Shown: positions 1-8,241 of the stretch, piece after piece
Position numbering within the stretch: position 1 is the stretch's first letter
Layout of the letters: the number at the start of each line of letters is the position of its first letter
From: Tahibacter sp042701255
GTDB taxonomy: Bacteria > Pseudomonadota > Gammaproteobacteria > Xanthomonadales > Rhodanobacteraceae
Length of the DNA: 64,000 bases
Assembly: GCF_042701255.1 (NCBI RefSeq)
Contig: NZ_CP170554.1
Coordinates: forward strand, 4,092,001-4,156,000
Direction of reading: 5' to 3'
Notes under the pieces: generated by a model
What the model was told of the DNA's origin: nothing
Databases searched by the model: none
What the model saw: only the letters and a program-made list of their open reading frames with translations
Position numbers and translations under genes: made by a program

Positions 1-1570
1 CATGGAACAGGCGGAAATAGCTCATTTCCATGCCGCCGGTGGCGGACGCCGCGGCTGCGGGCTCGTCGCCGGTCGCGTCGTCGTGCCGCAATGACCGGCG
101 CAGCTTCGGCGTATCGCCGGCGCCGGAATCGACGCCGTTGACCAGGTCGTTGAGCAGATCGTCCAGCGAGTCGTAGCCCAGCGCGCGCCGATACGCCTGC
201 CCGATCTCCTGCACGAGGCCGCGGTATTCGAGGTTGTCCCCGCGCCAGACCTGATAGCTGTGATCGGCCAGCAGGGCTTCGTTGTCGACGAGCTCGTGTT
301 GGATGGACTCGAGCGGCCAGGGACCGCCCTTGGGCCGCGTGCTCCAGCTCAGCTGCAGCCGCCGCTTGACGCCCGGCAGGTGCAGCAGATAGTCCGGTCC
401 CTGGATCGTCTCGTACAGTTGCCCCTGCACCGTGTAGCGCTGCCGTACCCAGTCGTAGCTCACCTGCAGCTCGAACGGCAGCGGATACGGCGTCAGCTGC
501 AGCGATTCTTCCTGCAGCATTTCACCGCACGCGAAATCGGCCGGACCGAGATTCAGCCGCGTTCCGGCGATCGGCATGCCGGGTGCGGCCTGCAGCAGAA
601 TGCCTGCCTCGACATTGCGCCGTTCGAAACTCGCACAGCCGGGCTTCGTGCAGTTCCACGAGCCCACGGCCAGGCGCGCCTGCCGGCCCGACGCGAGCCA
701 GAGCTTGGCGTGGGTCATCTCGATGTCGTCGGCGCGCGGCCGCGGGTAGTCGTGGAAATTCAGCACGCCGTCGGCGATCAGCTGCCCGAGCTCCGCTGTC
801 CACCGCGTACGCAGATAACGGTTGCCGACCCGGTCCGGCACGATGGAGAACGTCAGGCCTCCGACGGTTTTCTTGCGCAACTCGCCGAGCAATGCCGCCA
901 GATCATCCGAGAAGTACGGCGACCATATCGTCAGCCGTTCGGTGTCGGCATCGACCAGCTGCTGCAGGAAATCCGTGCGCTCGAAACTGTGCACGAAGCG
1001 CCAGTCGTGATCCGCTCCGTCGAACTGGCGGCGCACGCGGAGAGCGTGCTCGTCGCCCAGGCCCGCGGTGTCCATCAGCGGCTCGAAGAAGCGCTTGATC
1101 TGCTGGTACTGCTCGTTGTTGCTGACCGGCCGGAAGACGAAGACCTCCTGGTTCTTTCCCCAGCCGCTGACACTGAGATTCGCGCTGCCGGCACCGAGCA
1201 CCATGCGGCCGTGTTCGTCCTCCAGAAAGATCACTTTCGGATGGAACAGCGACTCCTCGCCGAAGTAGCGTGGATCGACGCCTTGCAGCCGCCGCGGCAG
1301 GATGCCGTGCACCGGAACCGCCGTGCGCTTGAGCTGGTCGGCTTCCATCAGGCGCAGGTCGCAGAACAGGCGGACGTCGAGGCGATGCGCGACCAGCTGC
1401 AGCTGCATCTGCTCGTAGTCCATGCGGCCCGAGGGCGGATCGGCGCCCAGCAGCGTGGGCAGCACATGGGTCTCGAAGAACGGAATGCTCAGGCCGAACG
1501 TGGTGAACCAGGCCCGCCTCAACTCGCCGAGCTTGCTCACCTGCTCGCGCAATTCGTCCAGCAGCTTCAT
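1..1570 (-). CDS. Phospholipase D-like (HKD) protein, partial at left edge
   Basis: This frame stays open from an ATG at 1570 to the window edge, giving at least 523 residues, so the C-terminus is missing. It has two half-sites of the phospholipase D fold. The first is HPK (H110, K112) followed by a GSANLS motif near residue 126. The second is HAK (H287, K289) followed by GSWNCT from residue 303. Paired HxK and GS(A/W)N motifs are the active site of PLD-family phosphodiesterases and nucleases. A further 200 residues after residue 310 match nothing I know. No signal peptide is seen, so it is probably cytoplasmic. The start overlaps the stop of the upstream gene (ATGA, 1567-1570), implying co-translation. 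Family-level call is good; the substrate (DNA, RNA or lipid) is unknown. Confidence 0.72.
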   Translation of the reverse strand, partial: MKLLDELREQVSKLGELRRAWFTTFGLSIPFFETHVLPTLLGADPPSGRMDYEQMQLQLVAHRLDVRLFCDLRLMEADQLKRTAVPVHGILPRRLQGVDPRYFGEESLFHPKVIFLEDEHGRMVLGAGSANLSVSGWGKNQEVFVFRPVSNNEQYQQIKRFFEPLMDTAGLGDEHALRVRRQFDGADHDWRFVHSFERTDFLQQLVDADTERLTIWSPYFSDDLAALLGELRKKTVGGLTFSIVPDRVGNRYLRTRWTAELGQLIADGVLNFHDYPRPRADDIEMTHAKLWLASGRQARLAVGSWNCTKPGCASFERRNVEAGILLQAAPGMPIAGTRLNLGPADFACGEMLQEESLQLTPYPLPFELQVSYDWVRQRYTVQGQLYETIQGPDYLLHLPGVKRRLQLSWSTRPKGGPWPLESIQHELVDNEALLADHSYQVWRGDNLEYRGLVQEIGQAYRRALGYDSLDDLLNDLVNGVDSGAGDTPKLRRSLRHDDATGDEPAAAASATGGMEMSYFRLFH

Positions 1571-2955
1571 GCCTGCCCTCGCAGTCCGGACAGGAAATGG
1601 CGGAACTGCGGCACGTAGTAGTCGTGCACCCAGCCGCGGACGGGCCGCTCCTCCGGCTCCGGCAGTGCGCGCGTGCCCACGTCGACCTTCAGACGGCCAC
1701 CCTCGAGCAGGCGCAGCCAGGGCGACTGGCCTCGCGCGGCCATCACCTTGTCGTGATACGCGATCAGCTGCTCGGCCTGCCCTCGCGCGTCATTGCCGCG
1801 GGCCAGCGCCAGCAGTTCCTTCAATCGGTCCGCAGCCGTGCCGCTCGCCTGGGCACGCAGCGATGCATGGGCTTCGATCGGCCCCGCCAGCTCGGGCAGC
1901 GTGCTGCCGTCACGACCGAGCCGGCGCCATTGGCCGAGCGCCTCGTCCACGGTCTGCGACGTCGCCGAAAGCAGGACATCCAGCAGCAGCGCCAGCTCGC
2001 CGAGAAACGGTTCCAGCACGCGCACGTGCTCCAGCTTCGTCCGCTCGACTTCGGCCTGCGTGCGCAGGATCGCGCGACTGAACACCTCGTCCGGAGCCCA
2101 CGGGTCCCGACCATTGGACTGCGGCTCGTCCTGCAGCACCGCGTACAACGCACCGGCGGCGCCCTGATTCAGCTCGGTCAGCGCAAGCCAGAAGTCGCGC
2201 GCATACGCGCCGACCGCGCGCGCGGAGCGAAAGGCATCCACGCAGGCGTCCTTCAGCCCGGCCGGAATCTCGGCAAACGCGCGCGAGGGCGCCGCCTGCG
2301 GATCGGCCACGAGTTCCGCCAGATGCTTCTGCGCCAGCACTCGCAACGCGGCCAGCGGGCCTGTGGCCTGGAACAGCTGCGCCTGCGCTCTCTGCCACTG
2401 CGGCTGAAATTCCGGCTGCGCATAGTCGTAGCGGCTGTCGAAGAATTTCAGCGCCATCAGCGGCGTCTTGTAGCGGCCGCTGACACCGAGCGAGTTCTGC
2501 CGCTTCAGCACATGGGCGCCGGCTCCGTGACTGAAAACCAGCCGCGGATTCTTGTCTTTCTTGCGCGCCATGGAAATGCCCAGCACGCCGACGGTCTCGA
2601 CACCCGGCCGCGCCTGCGCATCGACCATGGCATAGGTGAACAGGTTCTCGAGATAGATCAGGCAGGCCTGCCGGAACTCGAGGGAATCCTTGCCCGGTAT
2701 TCCGTAGAGGCCGGACAGCCCCTTGCCGAGCACTACGCCGTCATCCTCGATCAAGGCCCTGGTCACCGCGTGGTTGAACAGGTTCAACGTGTAGTTGCGC
2801 ACGTCGTTGGAAATCGAGCTGATGCGGTTGCGGAAAATCTTCTGGCCGTAGGACGACCAGATGACCAGCAGGCCCAAGGGGTCGATATTCAGCTCCGCGC
2901 CGATGCGCGTATCGAACTCGGTGAGGAGATCTTCCAGAATAGGCCACGCCGTCAT
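1567..2955 (-). CDS. Unrecognised protein coupled to PLD-like gene
   Basis: This is a real coding frame of 462 residues (470 if the upstream ATG at 2979 is used). I do not recognise the family. It is soluble, mixed alpha-helical in character, rich in Leu, Ala and Arg, with no Walker, HKD or helix-turn-helix motif that I can see. The N-terminal 60 residues include a Leu/Ile-rich stretch (DPLGLLVIW), which is too short to call a membrane anchor. I prefer ATG 2955 because a GGGGGA stretch lies about 11 nt upstream, while ATG 2979 has no ribosome site. It overlaps the PLD-like gene by 4 nt, so the two products probably work together. A role in phage defence is possible but is only inference from the PLD partner. 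Confidence 0.7.
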   Translation of the reverse strand: MTAWPILEDLLTEFDTRIGAELNIDPLGLLVIWSSYGQKIFRNRISSISNDVRNYTLNLFNHAVTRALIEDDGVVLGKGLSGLYGIPGKDSLEFRQACLIYLENLFTYAMVDAQARPGVETVGVLGISMARKKDKNPRLVFSHGAGAHVLKRQNSLGVSGRYKTPLMALKFFDSRYDYAQPEFQPQWQRAQAQLFQATGPLAALRVLAQKHLAELVADPQAAPSRAFAEIPAGLKDACVDAFRSARAVGAYARDFWLALTELNQGAAGALYAVLQDEPQSNGRDPWAPDEVFSRAILRTQAEVERTKLEHVRVLEPFLGELALLLDVLLSATSQTVDEALGQWRRLGRDGSTLPELAGPIEAHASLRAQASGTAADRLKELLALARGNDARGQAEQLIAYHDKVMAARGQSPWLRLLEGGRLKVDVGTRALPEPEERPVRGWVHDYYVPQFRHFLSGLRGQA

Positions 2956-3133
2956 TCGACTGTCGATCCCCCGAGGCATCCGATGACGGCGGCCTGCAAG
3001 GCCGCCGCTGCCGATCGGGTTTCAGTGTAGCCGACGGCGTCGGCGTGATAGCGGTGAGTCTGAATCTTCGTGACGTCCGCAGAAGCCGGACGCAGACGTA
3101 TGGCGCAACGGACCGCGCACCTCGATCACTGCA

Positions 3134-3949
3134 TCAGTGAGCGGCCGGCCTGCCGAGCAGCACATCGCGCATCGCCGCGCCGACGCCGGCGGCGGACTGC
3201 GGGTTCTGGCCCGTGACGAGGCGTCCGTCGACGACGACCTTGGAAGTCCAGTCCGGCGCCGGATGATGCGTGGCGCCGCGCTGCGTCAACGTGGTCGCGA
3301 GCAGGAACGGCACGACCTTGTCGAGTTTGACGGCGCGTTCCTCGCTGTCGGTGAAGGCGCTGAGGTTCTTGCCGGCGACGAGCCAGGAACCGTCGGCGAG
3401 CTTGACGTTCACGAGCGCGGCCGGACCGTGGCAGACCGCGCCGACGACGCCGCCGGCTTCGTAGATCGCCTGGGTCACGCGCGGCACGTCGGGGCTGGTC
3501 GGAAAGTCCCACATCGCGCCGTGGCCGCCGGCGAAAAAGATCGCCGAGTACTTCGCCGCGTCGACGTCGCCGAGACGCTGCGTGTGGCGCACGCCGTCGC
3601 GGAATTCCGCGTCGTTCCAGTAGCGCGCGTTGACCGCGTCTTTCAGATCCAGGCCGTCCACCGGCGGCTCGCCGCCCTGGATCGAGGCGAATTCGACGAC
3701 GATGCCGGCTTCCTGCAGCTCGGCCAGCGGATGCGTGACTTCGCCGAGGTAGTAGCCGGTCGCCTCGCCGGTGCTGCCTTTGGTGCCGTGGCTGGTCAGC
3801 ACGAACAGGACGGGCTTGATGTCGGAACGGGCGGCGGCGGTCATGGTGGCGTTGTCTCCTTCGGGTACGGGATTGGCCGGCGTCTTGGCCGGGATGGGGG
3901 CGGCGATCGCGAACAACAGCAAGGGCAGCAATTGACGCAGGGGTTTCAT
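3134..3949 (-). CDS. DJ-1/PfpI family protein, possibly exported
   Basis: 271 residues with the DJ-1/PfpI (class I amidotransferase-like) fold. The nucleophile elbow is AVCHGPAAL with C173, preceded by FFAGGHGAMWD around residues 138-148; a Glu before TGYYLGE is also typical. This resembles the Hsp31/type 1 glutamine-amidotransferase branch, which includes glyoxalases and deglycases. Start 3949 has a good GGAGAAG site and gives a hydrophobic leader (residues 5-20) ending IPA, suggesting export. A second ATG at 3844 (residue 36) also has AAGGAG 11 nt upstream and would give a cytoplasmic form without the leader. It is divergent from a LysR gene across a 97-bp spacer, which probably regulates it. 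Confidence 0.85.
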   Translation of the reverse strand: MKPLRQLLPLLLFAIAAPIPAKTPANPVPEGDNATMTAAARSDIKPVLFVLTSHGTKGSTGEATGYYLGEVTHPLAELQEAGIVVEFASIQGGEPPVDGLDLKDAVNARYWNDAEFRDGVRHTQRLGDVDAAKYSAIFFAGGHGAMWDFPTSPDVPRVTQAIYEAGGVVGAVCHGPAALVNVKLADGSWLVAGKNLSAFTDSEERAVKLDKVVPFLLATTLTQRGATHHPAPDWTSKVVVDGRLVTGQNPQSAAGVGAAMRDVLLGRPAAH

Positions 3950-4046
3950 GGAAGGCTTCTCCGGTTCGGTGCGCGAGCACTGTATTGCCGACTCGCGAGC
4001 CGATAAATTAGCCATCCAGACATTCATTTGTTCCCGAGAAGACAAG

Positions 4047-4973
4047 ATGAGCCGTCAGTTCGACTACCTCGGCGACGTGGAAGCCTTCCTGGCCGTGGCC
4101 GAGCACGGCTCGTTCACGGCCGGCGCGGTCGCGCTGTCGACCACGGCCTCGGTGCTGAGCCGCGCCGTCACGCGGCTGGAAGCACGCCTGGGCAATCAGC
4201 TGCTGCGCCGCACGACGCGCCGCCTCGGCCTGACCGCGGCCGGCCGTCTGTATCTCGATCAGGTACGCACCGCCTTCCATCTGCTCGACGAGGCCGAACG
4301 CGACGCCCAGGGCCAGCAGGCCGAGCTCACGGGGCTCGTGCGCCTGAGCGTGCCGACCACCTACGGCCACTACCGCCTGCCGCCGTTGCTCGCGCGATTC
4401 GCGCGCGCGCATCCGGCCGTCGAGGTCGAACTCAACATCACCAACCGCAACGTCGACCTCGTCGCCGAAGGCTTCGATCTGGCGATACGTCTGGGCCAAT
4501 TGCCAGACAGCGGACTGGTTGCGCGAAAAGTGGAAGATGCGACCCTTTGCCTCGTCGCTGCGCCGGCCTACCTGCACGCGGCGGGAGTGCCGCAGACCCT
4601 GGAAGAACTGCAACGCCACAGCTGCCTGCCCTTCGTCATGCCGAGCACGGGCCGCATCGCGGCCTGGGCGTTCAGGGACGGCCATGACGACATCGACTGG
4701 CTGCCGGACTCGGCGCTCCGGATCTCCGACGACGTGCTCGGCGTGGTATCGCTGGCGCGGCACGGCCTCGGCATAGGCCAGAGCTACGACTTCATCGTGC
4801 GCGAACCTATCGAACGCGGCGAGCTCGTCGAAGTGCTGCCGCATCTGCGCGGACGCACGCGGCCGTTCTCGGTCGTCTATGCGCCGCATCGCCGTCAGCC
4901 GGCGGCGGTGCGGGCGCTGATCGACGTGCTGACGGCGGGGACGGAAGCCCTCGTTGCGGCAGCGGACGACTGA
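4047..4973 (+). CDS. LysR family transcriptional regulator
   Basis: 308 residues. The N-terminal winged helix-turn-helix (residues 5-65) has the typical AFLAVAEHGSFTAGA and LSRAVTRLEARLG segments, and the C-terminal 200 residues form the periplasmic-binding-like effector domain (VRLSVPTTYGHYRLPPLLARF). ATG 4047 is chosen because it fits family length and is preceded by GAGAAGACAAG. The gene is divergent from the DJ-1 gene, as LysR regulators commonly are from their targets. The shared 97-bp spacer contains an 8-bp palindrome CTCGCGAG at 3992-3999, a candidate operator. The effector is unknown. Confidence 0.92.
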   Translation: MSRQFDYLGDVEAFLAVAEHGSFTAGAVALSTTASVLSRAVTRLEARLGNQLLRRTTRRLGLTAAGRLYLDQVRTAFHLLDEAERDAQGQQAELTGLVRLSVPTTYGHYRLPPLLARFARAHPAVEVELNITNRNVDLVAEGFDLAIRLGQLPDSGLVARKVEDATLCLVAAPAYLHAAGVPQTLEELQRHSCLPFVMPSTGRIAAWAFRDGHDDIDWLPDSALRISDDVLGVVSLARHGLGIGQSYDFIVREPIERGELVEVLPHLRGRTRPFSVVYAPHRRQPAAVRALIDVLTAGTEALVAAADD

Positions 4974-5329
4974 TTGCGCCGATCGACAGGGATGCCGCGG
5001 GCGGATACCTGCCCGATCGTCCGAGCCCGAACCGTCGGCGGCCTGCGCCGTGAAGCATCACGTCCCTGCTGGCGCCGAAGTCGAAGGCGCGCGCGCGGCC
5101 TGCAGCACGAACCACCCTCATCGCCGGATCAGGCCACGCTTCGCCGACAGGGTTCCAAGGAATCATTCGCGATCGACGGGAGCCGCAAACCGGCACACAC
5201 CTGACGCCGCGCGATGCGCGGATCACCGGCACGGATAACCTCGTCGGAACCTGCATTGACGGTGTTGCGGGGCTGCCGGAACATCCGGTGCCTGTCCCGC
5301 TCGGGGACTGACCTGCGCCGGAGTTCGCC
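4974..5329 (+). other. Intergenic region, nothing recognised
   Basis: This 356-bp spacer follows the LysR stop. Open frames on both strands have Arg/Pro/Ala-rich translations with no hydrophobic or conserved pattern and no ribosome site, so none is called. It presumably carries the promoter of the small membrane protein gene at 5330. Confidence 0.5.
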
Positions 5330-5608
5330 ATGGGAAAGACCGCTACCAACGTCCTGCTGCTGACCGCTCTGGCTGTTCCCGTTGCATTGTTCGTCCTGCT
5401 CTCGCGCATGAACCTGAGCGCCCTGCTCTCGGCCGCCATCGCCGTTGCCGCCGGATGGGTGCTGAACGTGATCTGGGCCGGGGCCGCCGATCCGCAGAAC
5501 AGCGAGAACTACCGCTCGATCGCCACGCGTTTCGGCTGGGCATGTCCGGCCGTCCTGGTGCTCGTGACCTGGGCTGTCCTGCGTTTCGTTTTCAACGCGC
5601 CCGCGTAA
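5330..5608 (+). CDS. Small predicted membrane protein
   Basis: 92 residues with about three hydrophobic segments: roughly residues 6-24 (VLLLTALAVPVALFVLL), 29-50 (SALLSAAIAVAAGWVLNVIW) and 70-89. The middle loop ADPQNSENYRSIATRFGW is polar. A GGAG site sits 7-10 nt before the ATG (GGAGTTCGCC). No known family is recognised. It stands alone between the LysR gene and the ABM-domain gene. Probably an inner-membrane protein of unknown role; coding status rests on ribosome site and composition. Confidence 0.6.
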   Translation: MGKTATNVLLLTALAVPVALFVLLSRMNLSALLSAAIAVAAGWVLNVIWAGAADPQNSENYRSIATRFGWACPAVLVLVTWAVLRFVFNAPA

Positions 5609-5688
5609 GCCCGGCCTCTTCATCCACGCCGAGGCACACTCGGAATGCCAGGATGCTTTCTTCCGACACTCGAACCGGCGTTACTCCG

Positions 5689-6024
5689 ATGACCGATCCG
5701 CAACCGCCTTTCTGCGCCATCTATCGCTGGCGTCTGCATCCCGGCTCCGAAGAGGCGTTCGTGCAGGCCTGGTCGCGCGTGACCCAGCTGTTGCGCGCCG
5801 AGCGCGGCTCGCTGGGATCGCGCCTGCACCGGGGGCCGGACGACGTCTGGTACAGCTACACGCAGTGGCCGTCCGCCGAGGCCAAGGCAGAGGGGCTGGC
5901 CCGGCCGTCGGTGGATCCGGAAGCCTGGCAACGCCTGCGGGACGCCATCGCGGAGAGCCTGCCCGAGATCGTGCTCGAACCGGTTTCGGATCACCTGGCT
6001 CCACTGCCCCGCCTCGGCGCCTGA
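5689..6024 (+). CDS. ABM-domain (antibiotic biosynthesis monooxygenase-like) protein
   Basis: 111 residues forming a single dimeric alpha/beta-barrel ABM domain. The pattern FCAIYRWRLHPGSEEAFVQAW, then GSLGSRLHRG and WYSYTQWPS, is typical of this family, whose members act as cofactor-free monooxygenases, heme-degrading enzymes or stress proteins. The start is uncertain: ATG 5653 is also in frame and would add 12 residues; neither has a strong ribosome site. It is followed by a GST gene on the same strand after 124 bp. The exact reaction cannot be inferred. Confidence 0.75.
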   Translation: MTDPQPPFCAIYRWRLHPGSEEAFVQAWSRVTQLLRAERGSLGSRLHRGPDDVWYSYTQWPSAEAKAEGLARPSVDPEAWQRLRDAIAESLPEIVLEPVSDHLAPLPRLGA

Positions 6025-6148
6025 CGATCCGATCGGGCCGGCGCCGCGGTGAGGCGCGCCATTCTCTGTCCTGTCGAATTCGGGTACCGCCGTTCGTCGT
6101 AAGGGTGATCGCCATTCGCGAGCCGCTTTCACTCAGGAGTGCGTCACG

Positions 6149-6802
6149 ATGACCATCGTCATTACCGCGTTCGAACGCTCGCCCGACGGCGGCAAGGGAC
6201 TGGCGCGCGATACGCGCGTGCGCTGGGCGCTCGAAGAAACCGGCCAGCCCTACGAAGTGCGTCTGGTTTCGTTCCAGGCGCTGAAGGAGCCCGAGCACTT
6301 ACGCCTGCATCCGTTCGGTCAGATTCCGACCTACGAGGAAGGCGATCTCGTCCTGTTCGAAACCGGCGCCATCGTCCTTCATCTCGCCCAGCGCCATCCG
6401 GGCCTGCTGCCCGACGACGACGACGCGCGTGCACGTGCCGTCGCCTGGATGTTCGCGGCGGTCAATACCGTGGAACCGCCTATCCTCGACCTCGTCATCG
6501 CCAGGATCCACGAAGGCGACAAGCCTTGGGCCACGCAGCGCCTGCCGCTGGTCGAAGCGCGCGTTCGCCAGCGACTGGGCCAGCTGTCGGCCCGTCTCGA
6601 TGACGCGCAGTGGCTCGACGGCGCGTTCAGCGCGGGCGATCTGATGATGGCGTCGGTGCTGCTGAGACTCAGAGCATCGGGCATCCTCGACGAATTTCCG
6701 AATCTGGCCGCCTACGTCGCGCGCGGCGAAGCGCGGCCTGCCTATCGGCGCGCATTCGCCGCGCAATGGGCGATCAATGCCGCCGTGCCGCAAGCCGGCT
6801 GA
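6149..6802 (+). CDS. Glutathione S-transferase family protein
   Basis: 217 residues with the two-domain GST layout. Residues 1-80 form the thioredoxin-like domain, with YEVRLVSFQALKEPEHL, the cis-proline segment GQIPTYE and the ET pair (LFETGAIVLHLA) that binds the gamma-glutamyl moiety. Residues 90-210 form the helical domain with the FSAGDLMMASVLLRL capping-box segment. An AGGAG site lies about 11 nt before ATG. The protein likely conjugates or reduces electrophiles with glutathione in the cytoplasm; the substrate is unknown. Length is normal for the family. Confidence 0.92.
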   Translation: MTIVITAFERSPDGGKGLARDTRVRWALEETGQPYEVRLVSFQALKEPEHLRLHPFGQIPTYEEGDLVLFETGAIVLHLAQRHPGLLPDDDDARARAVAWMFAAVNTVEPPILDLVIARIHEGDKPWATQRLPLVEARVRQRLGQLSARLDDAQWLDGAFSAGDLMMASVLLRLRASGILDEFPNLAAYVARGEARPAYRRAFAAQWAINAAVPQAG

Positions 6803-6818
6803 GGATCTGTTTCGGGGC

Positions 6819-7010
6819 TCAGCCTTCGAGCGAGGCTTGCAGCGCGGTCGCCAGCGCCGCATCACCGCTGACGAGATCCGTCCATATCAGCTCGAGGCCT
6901 TTACGCTTGCCTTTCGGAACGAGTTTCAGACTGTCGGGGCTGATCGTCAGCGTATAGATGTCCTTGCCGATCGCCAGTTCACGACGCAAGGGTTTGTCGA
7001 GCGGCGTCAT
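6819..7010 (-). CDS. Small protein coupled to DNA glycosylase gene
   Basis: 63 residues, start MTPLDKPLRREL, no membrane segment. GGAGG lies 6 nt before the ATG, and the ATG overlaps the stop of the Mpg gene (ATGA, 7007-7010), so translation is probably coupled. The middle (YTLTISPDSLKLVPKGKRKG) is a beta/basic pattern that I recognise only as the kind of small conserved protein seen in proteobacteria. Function is not assigned. The coupling hints at a link with DNA repair, but this is weak. Confidence 0.7.
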   Translation of the reverse strand: MTPLDKPLRRELAIGKDIYTLTISPDSLKLVPKGKRKGLELIWTDLVSGDAALATALQASLEG

Positions 7011-7633
7011 GGGCGCCTCCGGGAGCGCGGGGAAGGATGGGCCGAGACGTTCGGGTTTTCCGGAACGTACCAGCGCCATGGATGCTCCACGGCTTTGGAA
7101 ATTCCGATACGGGGGCCCGCTGCGGGATGGGCGGGAGGCGGCGTCCCGTCGTCGAGAATGCGGATGCCTCCATCCCCCTTGACCAGATCCGCACCGTCCA
7201 GCGCGCGGGTGATGCCCAGAGCCTGAGCCATGCGCGCCGGACCACTGCCGATGTCGCGATCGCGACGAGGCCAGTTCCGAGCCTCGCGCATCGCTTCGAG
7301 CCCCGCTACCGGTTCCATCGCGCGCAGCAGCACGCCGACGCCTTGACCGGCACGGCCGCAGACCGCGTTCGCGCACCAGTGCATGCCATAGGTGAAGTAG
7401 ACATACAGATGGCCGCCGTCGCCGAACATCGTCGCGTTGCGTGCCGTCGGGCCGCCGAAGGTATGGGCGGCCGGGTCTTCCTCGCCGCAATACGCTTCCA
7501 CCTCGACGATGCGCCCGACGCGGCCGTCACTCCTCGCCAGCAGCTTGTTCAGGAGCTCGGGCGCCACTACCCGCGGATCCCGTCGGTAGAAGGAGCGTGG
7601 AAGCGGTCTGGCGGTTGAAGCTCGACGGTTCAC
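7007..7633 (-). CDS. DNA-3-methyladenine glycosylase (AAG/MPG family)
   Basis: 208 residues. It matches the alkyladenine DNA glycosylase family that excises 3-methyladenine, 7-methylguanine and hypoxanthine in base-excision repair. The active-site region is clear: GRIVEVEAYCGEEDPAAHTFGG contains the catalytic Glu (E46) and stacking Tyr (Y48) with H57, followed by RNATMFGDGGHLYVYFTYGMHWC. The start is a GTG at 7633 with GGGA about 9 nt upstream, which gives the expected N-terminus. It is the first gene of a two-gene unit with the 63-residue protein. Family assignment is confident. Confidence 0.92.
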   Translation of the reverse strand: MNRRASTARPLPRSFYRRDPRVVAPELLNKLLARSDGRVGRIVEVEAYCGEEDPAAHTFGGPTARNATMFGDGGHLYVYFTYGMHWCANAVCGRAGQGVGVLLRAMEPVAGLEAMREARNWPRRDRDIGSGPARMAQALGITRALDGADLVKGDGGIRILDDGTPPPAHPAAGPRIGISKAVEHPWRWYVPENPNVSAHPSPRSRRRP

Positions 7634-7694
7634 GAATCATTTCCCGTTCGTCTGCGGATGAAGCGCCGTCTTGCACATGAACTTGATGCAACGC

Positions 7695-8096
7695 TCAGCG
7701 ATTGTCGCGATCGGCTGCGCCAGTATCGGGCAGCAGATCCGCAAGCTCGTACAACGGCCGGATCTCGATCTCGCTCGGCCCCGGCATCGGGTTCGGGCAG
7801 CGCCTGACCCAGGCGACGGCCTCGTCCATGTCCTTGGCCTCCCAGAGCCAGAAACCCGCGACGAGCTCGCGCGTTTCGGCGAACGGCCCGTCGATGACCG
7901 TGCGGCCGGTGCCATCGAACGCAATGCGCTTGCCTTGCGACGACGGTGTCAGACCGTCGGCCGATCGCAGTATTCCGGCCGCAGCCAGCTCATCGTTGAA
8001 GCGGCCCATCGCTTCCATCGATGCCATCGTTTCGGCCGTGGGCTCAAAACCGTTCTCGCTGTCTTGGGTCGCTTTCACCAGCACCATCACGCGCAT
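7695..8096 (-). CDS. YciI-like (DGPF-domain) protein
   Basis: 133 residues. It belongs to the YCII/DGPF superfamily: MRVMVLVKATQDSE at the start, the DGPF motif (VIDGPFAETRELVAGFWLW, about residues 68-86) and an acidic helix DMDEAVAWVRRCP. Such proteins are small, cytoplasmic, and often sit beside ECF sigma factors or oxidoreductases; no activity is established for most. The ATG at 8096 has a strong GAGGAGAG site. An ATG 26 codons upstream is rejected because it lacks a ribosome site. It lies 145 bp downstream of the FAD monooxygenase gene on the same strand. Confidence 0.86.
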   Translation of the reverse strand: MRVMVLVKATQDSENGFEPTAETMASMEAMGRFNDELAAAGILRSADGLTPSSQGKRIAFDGTGRTVIDGPFAETRELVAGFWLWEAKDMDEAVAWVRRCPNPMPGPSEIEIRPLYELADLLPDTGAADRDNR

Positions 8097-8241
8097 CGTC
8101 GCTCTCCTCGTCTGCACGGAACCGCTCGGCCCGTATCCGAACGACGAACGAGGTGAGCGGGGATCGACACCCACCCGAGCGGAATTCGCGCCCTCGCCGC
8201 GTCCCGGGAATCAGCCGGCAACGCGGCGCGGCGCATCATGC

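Noticed and set aside
260..1618. 452-codon plus-strand frame
   Set aside because: Antisense to the PLD-like gene, which carries the conserved motifs.
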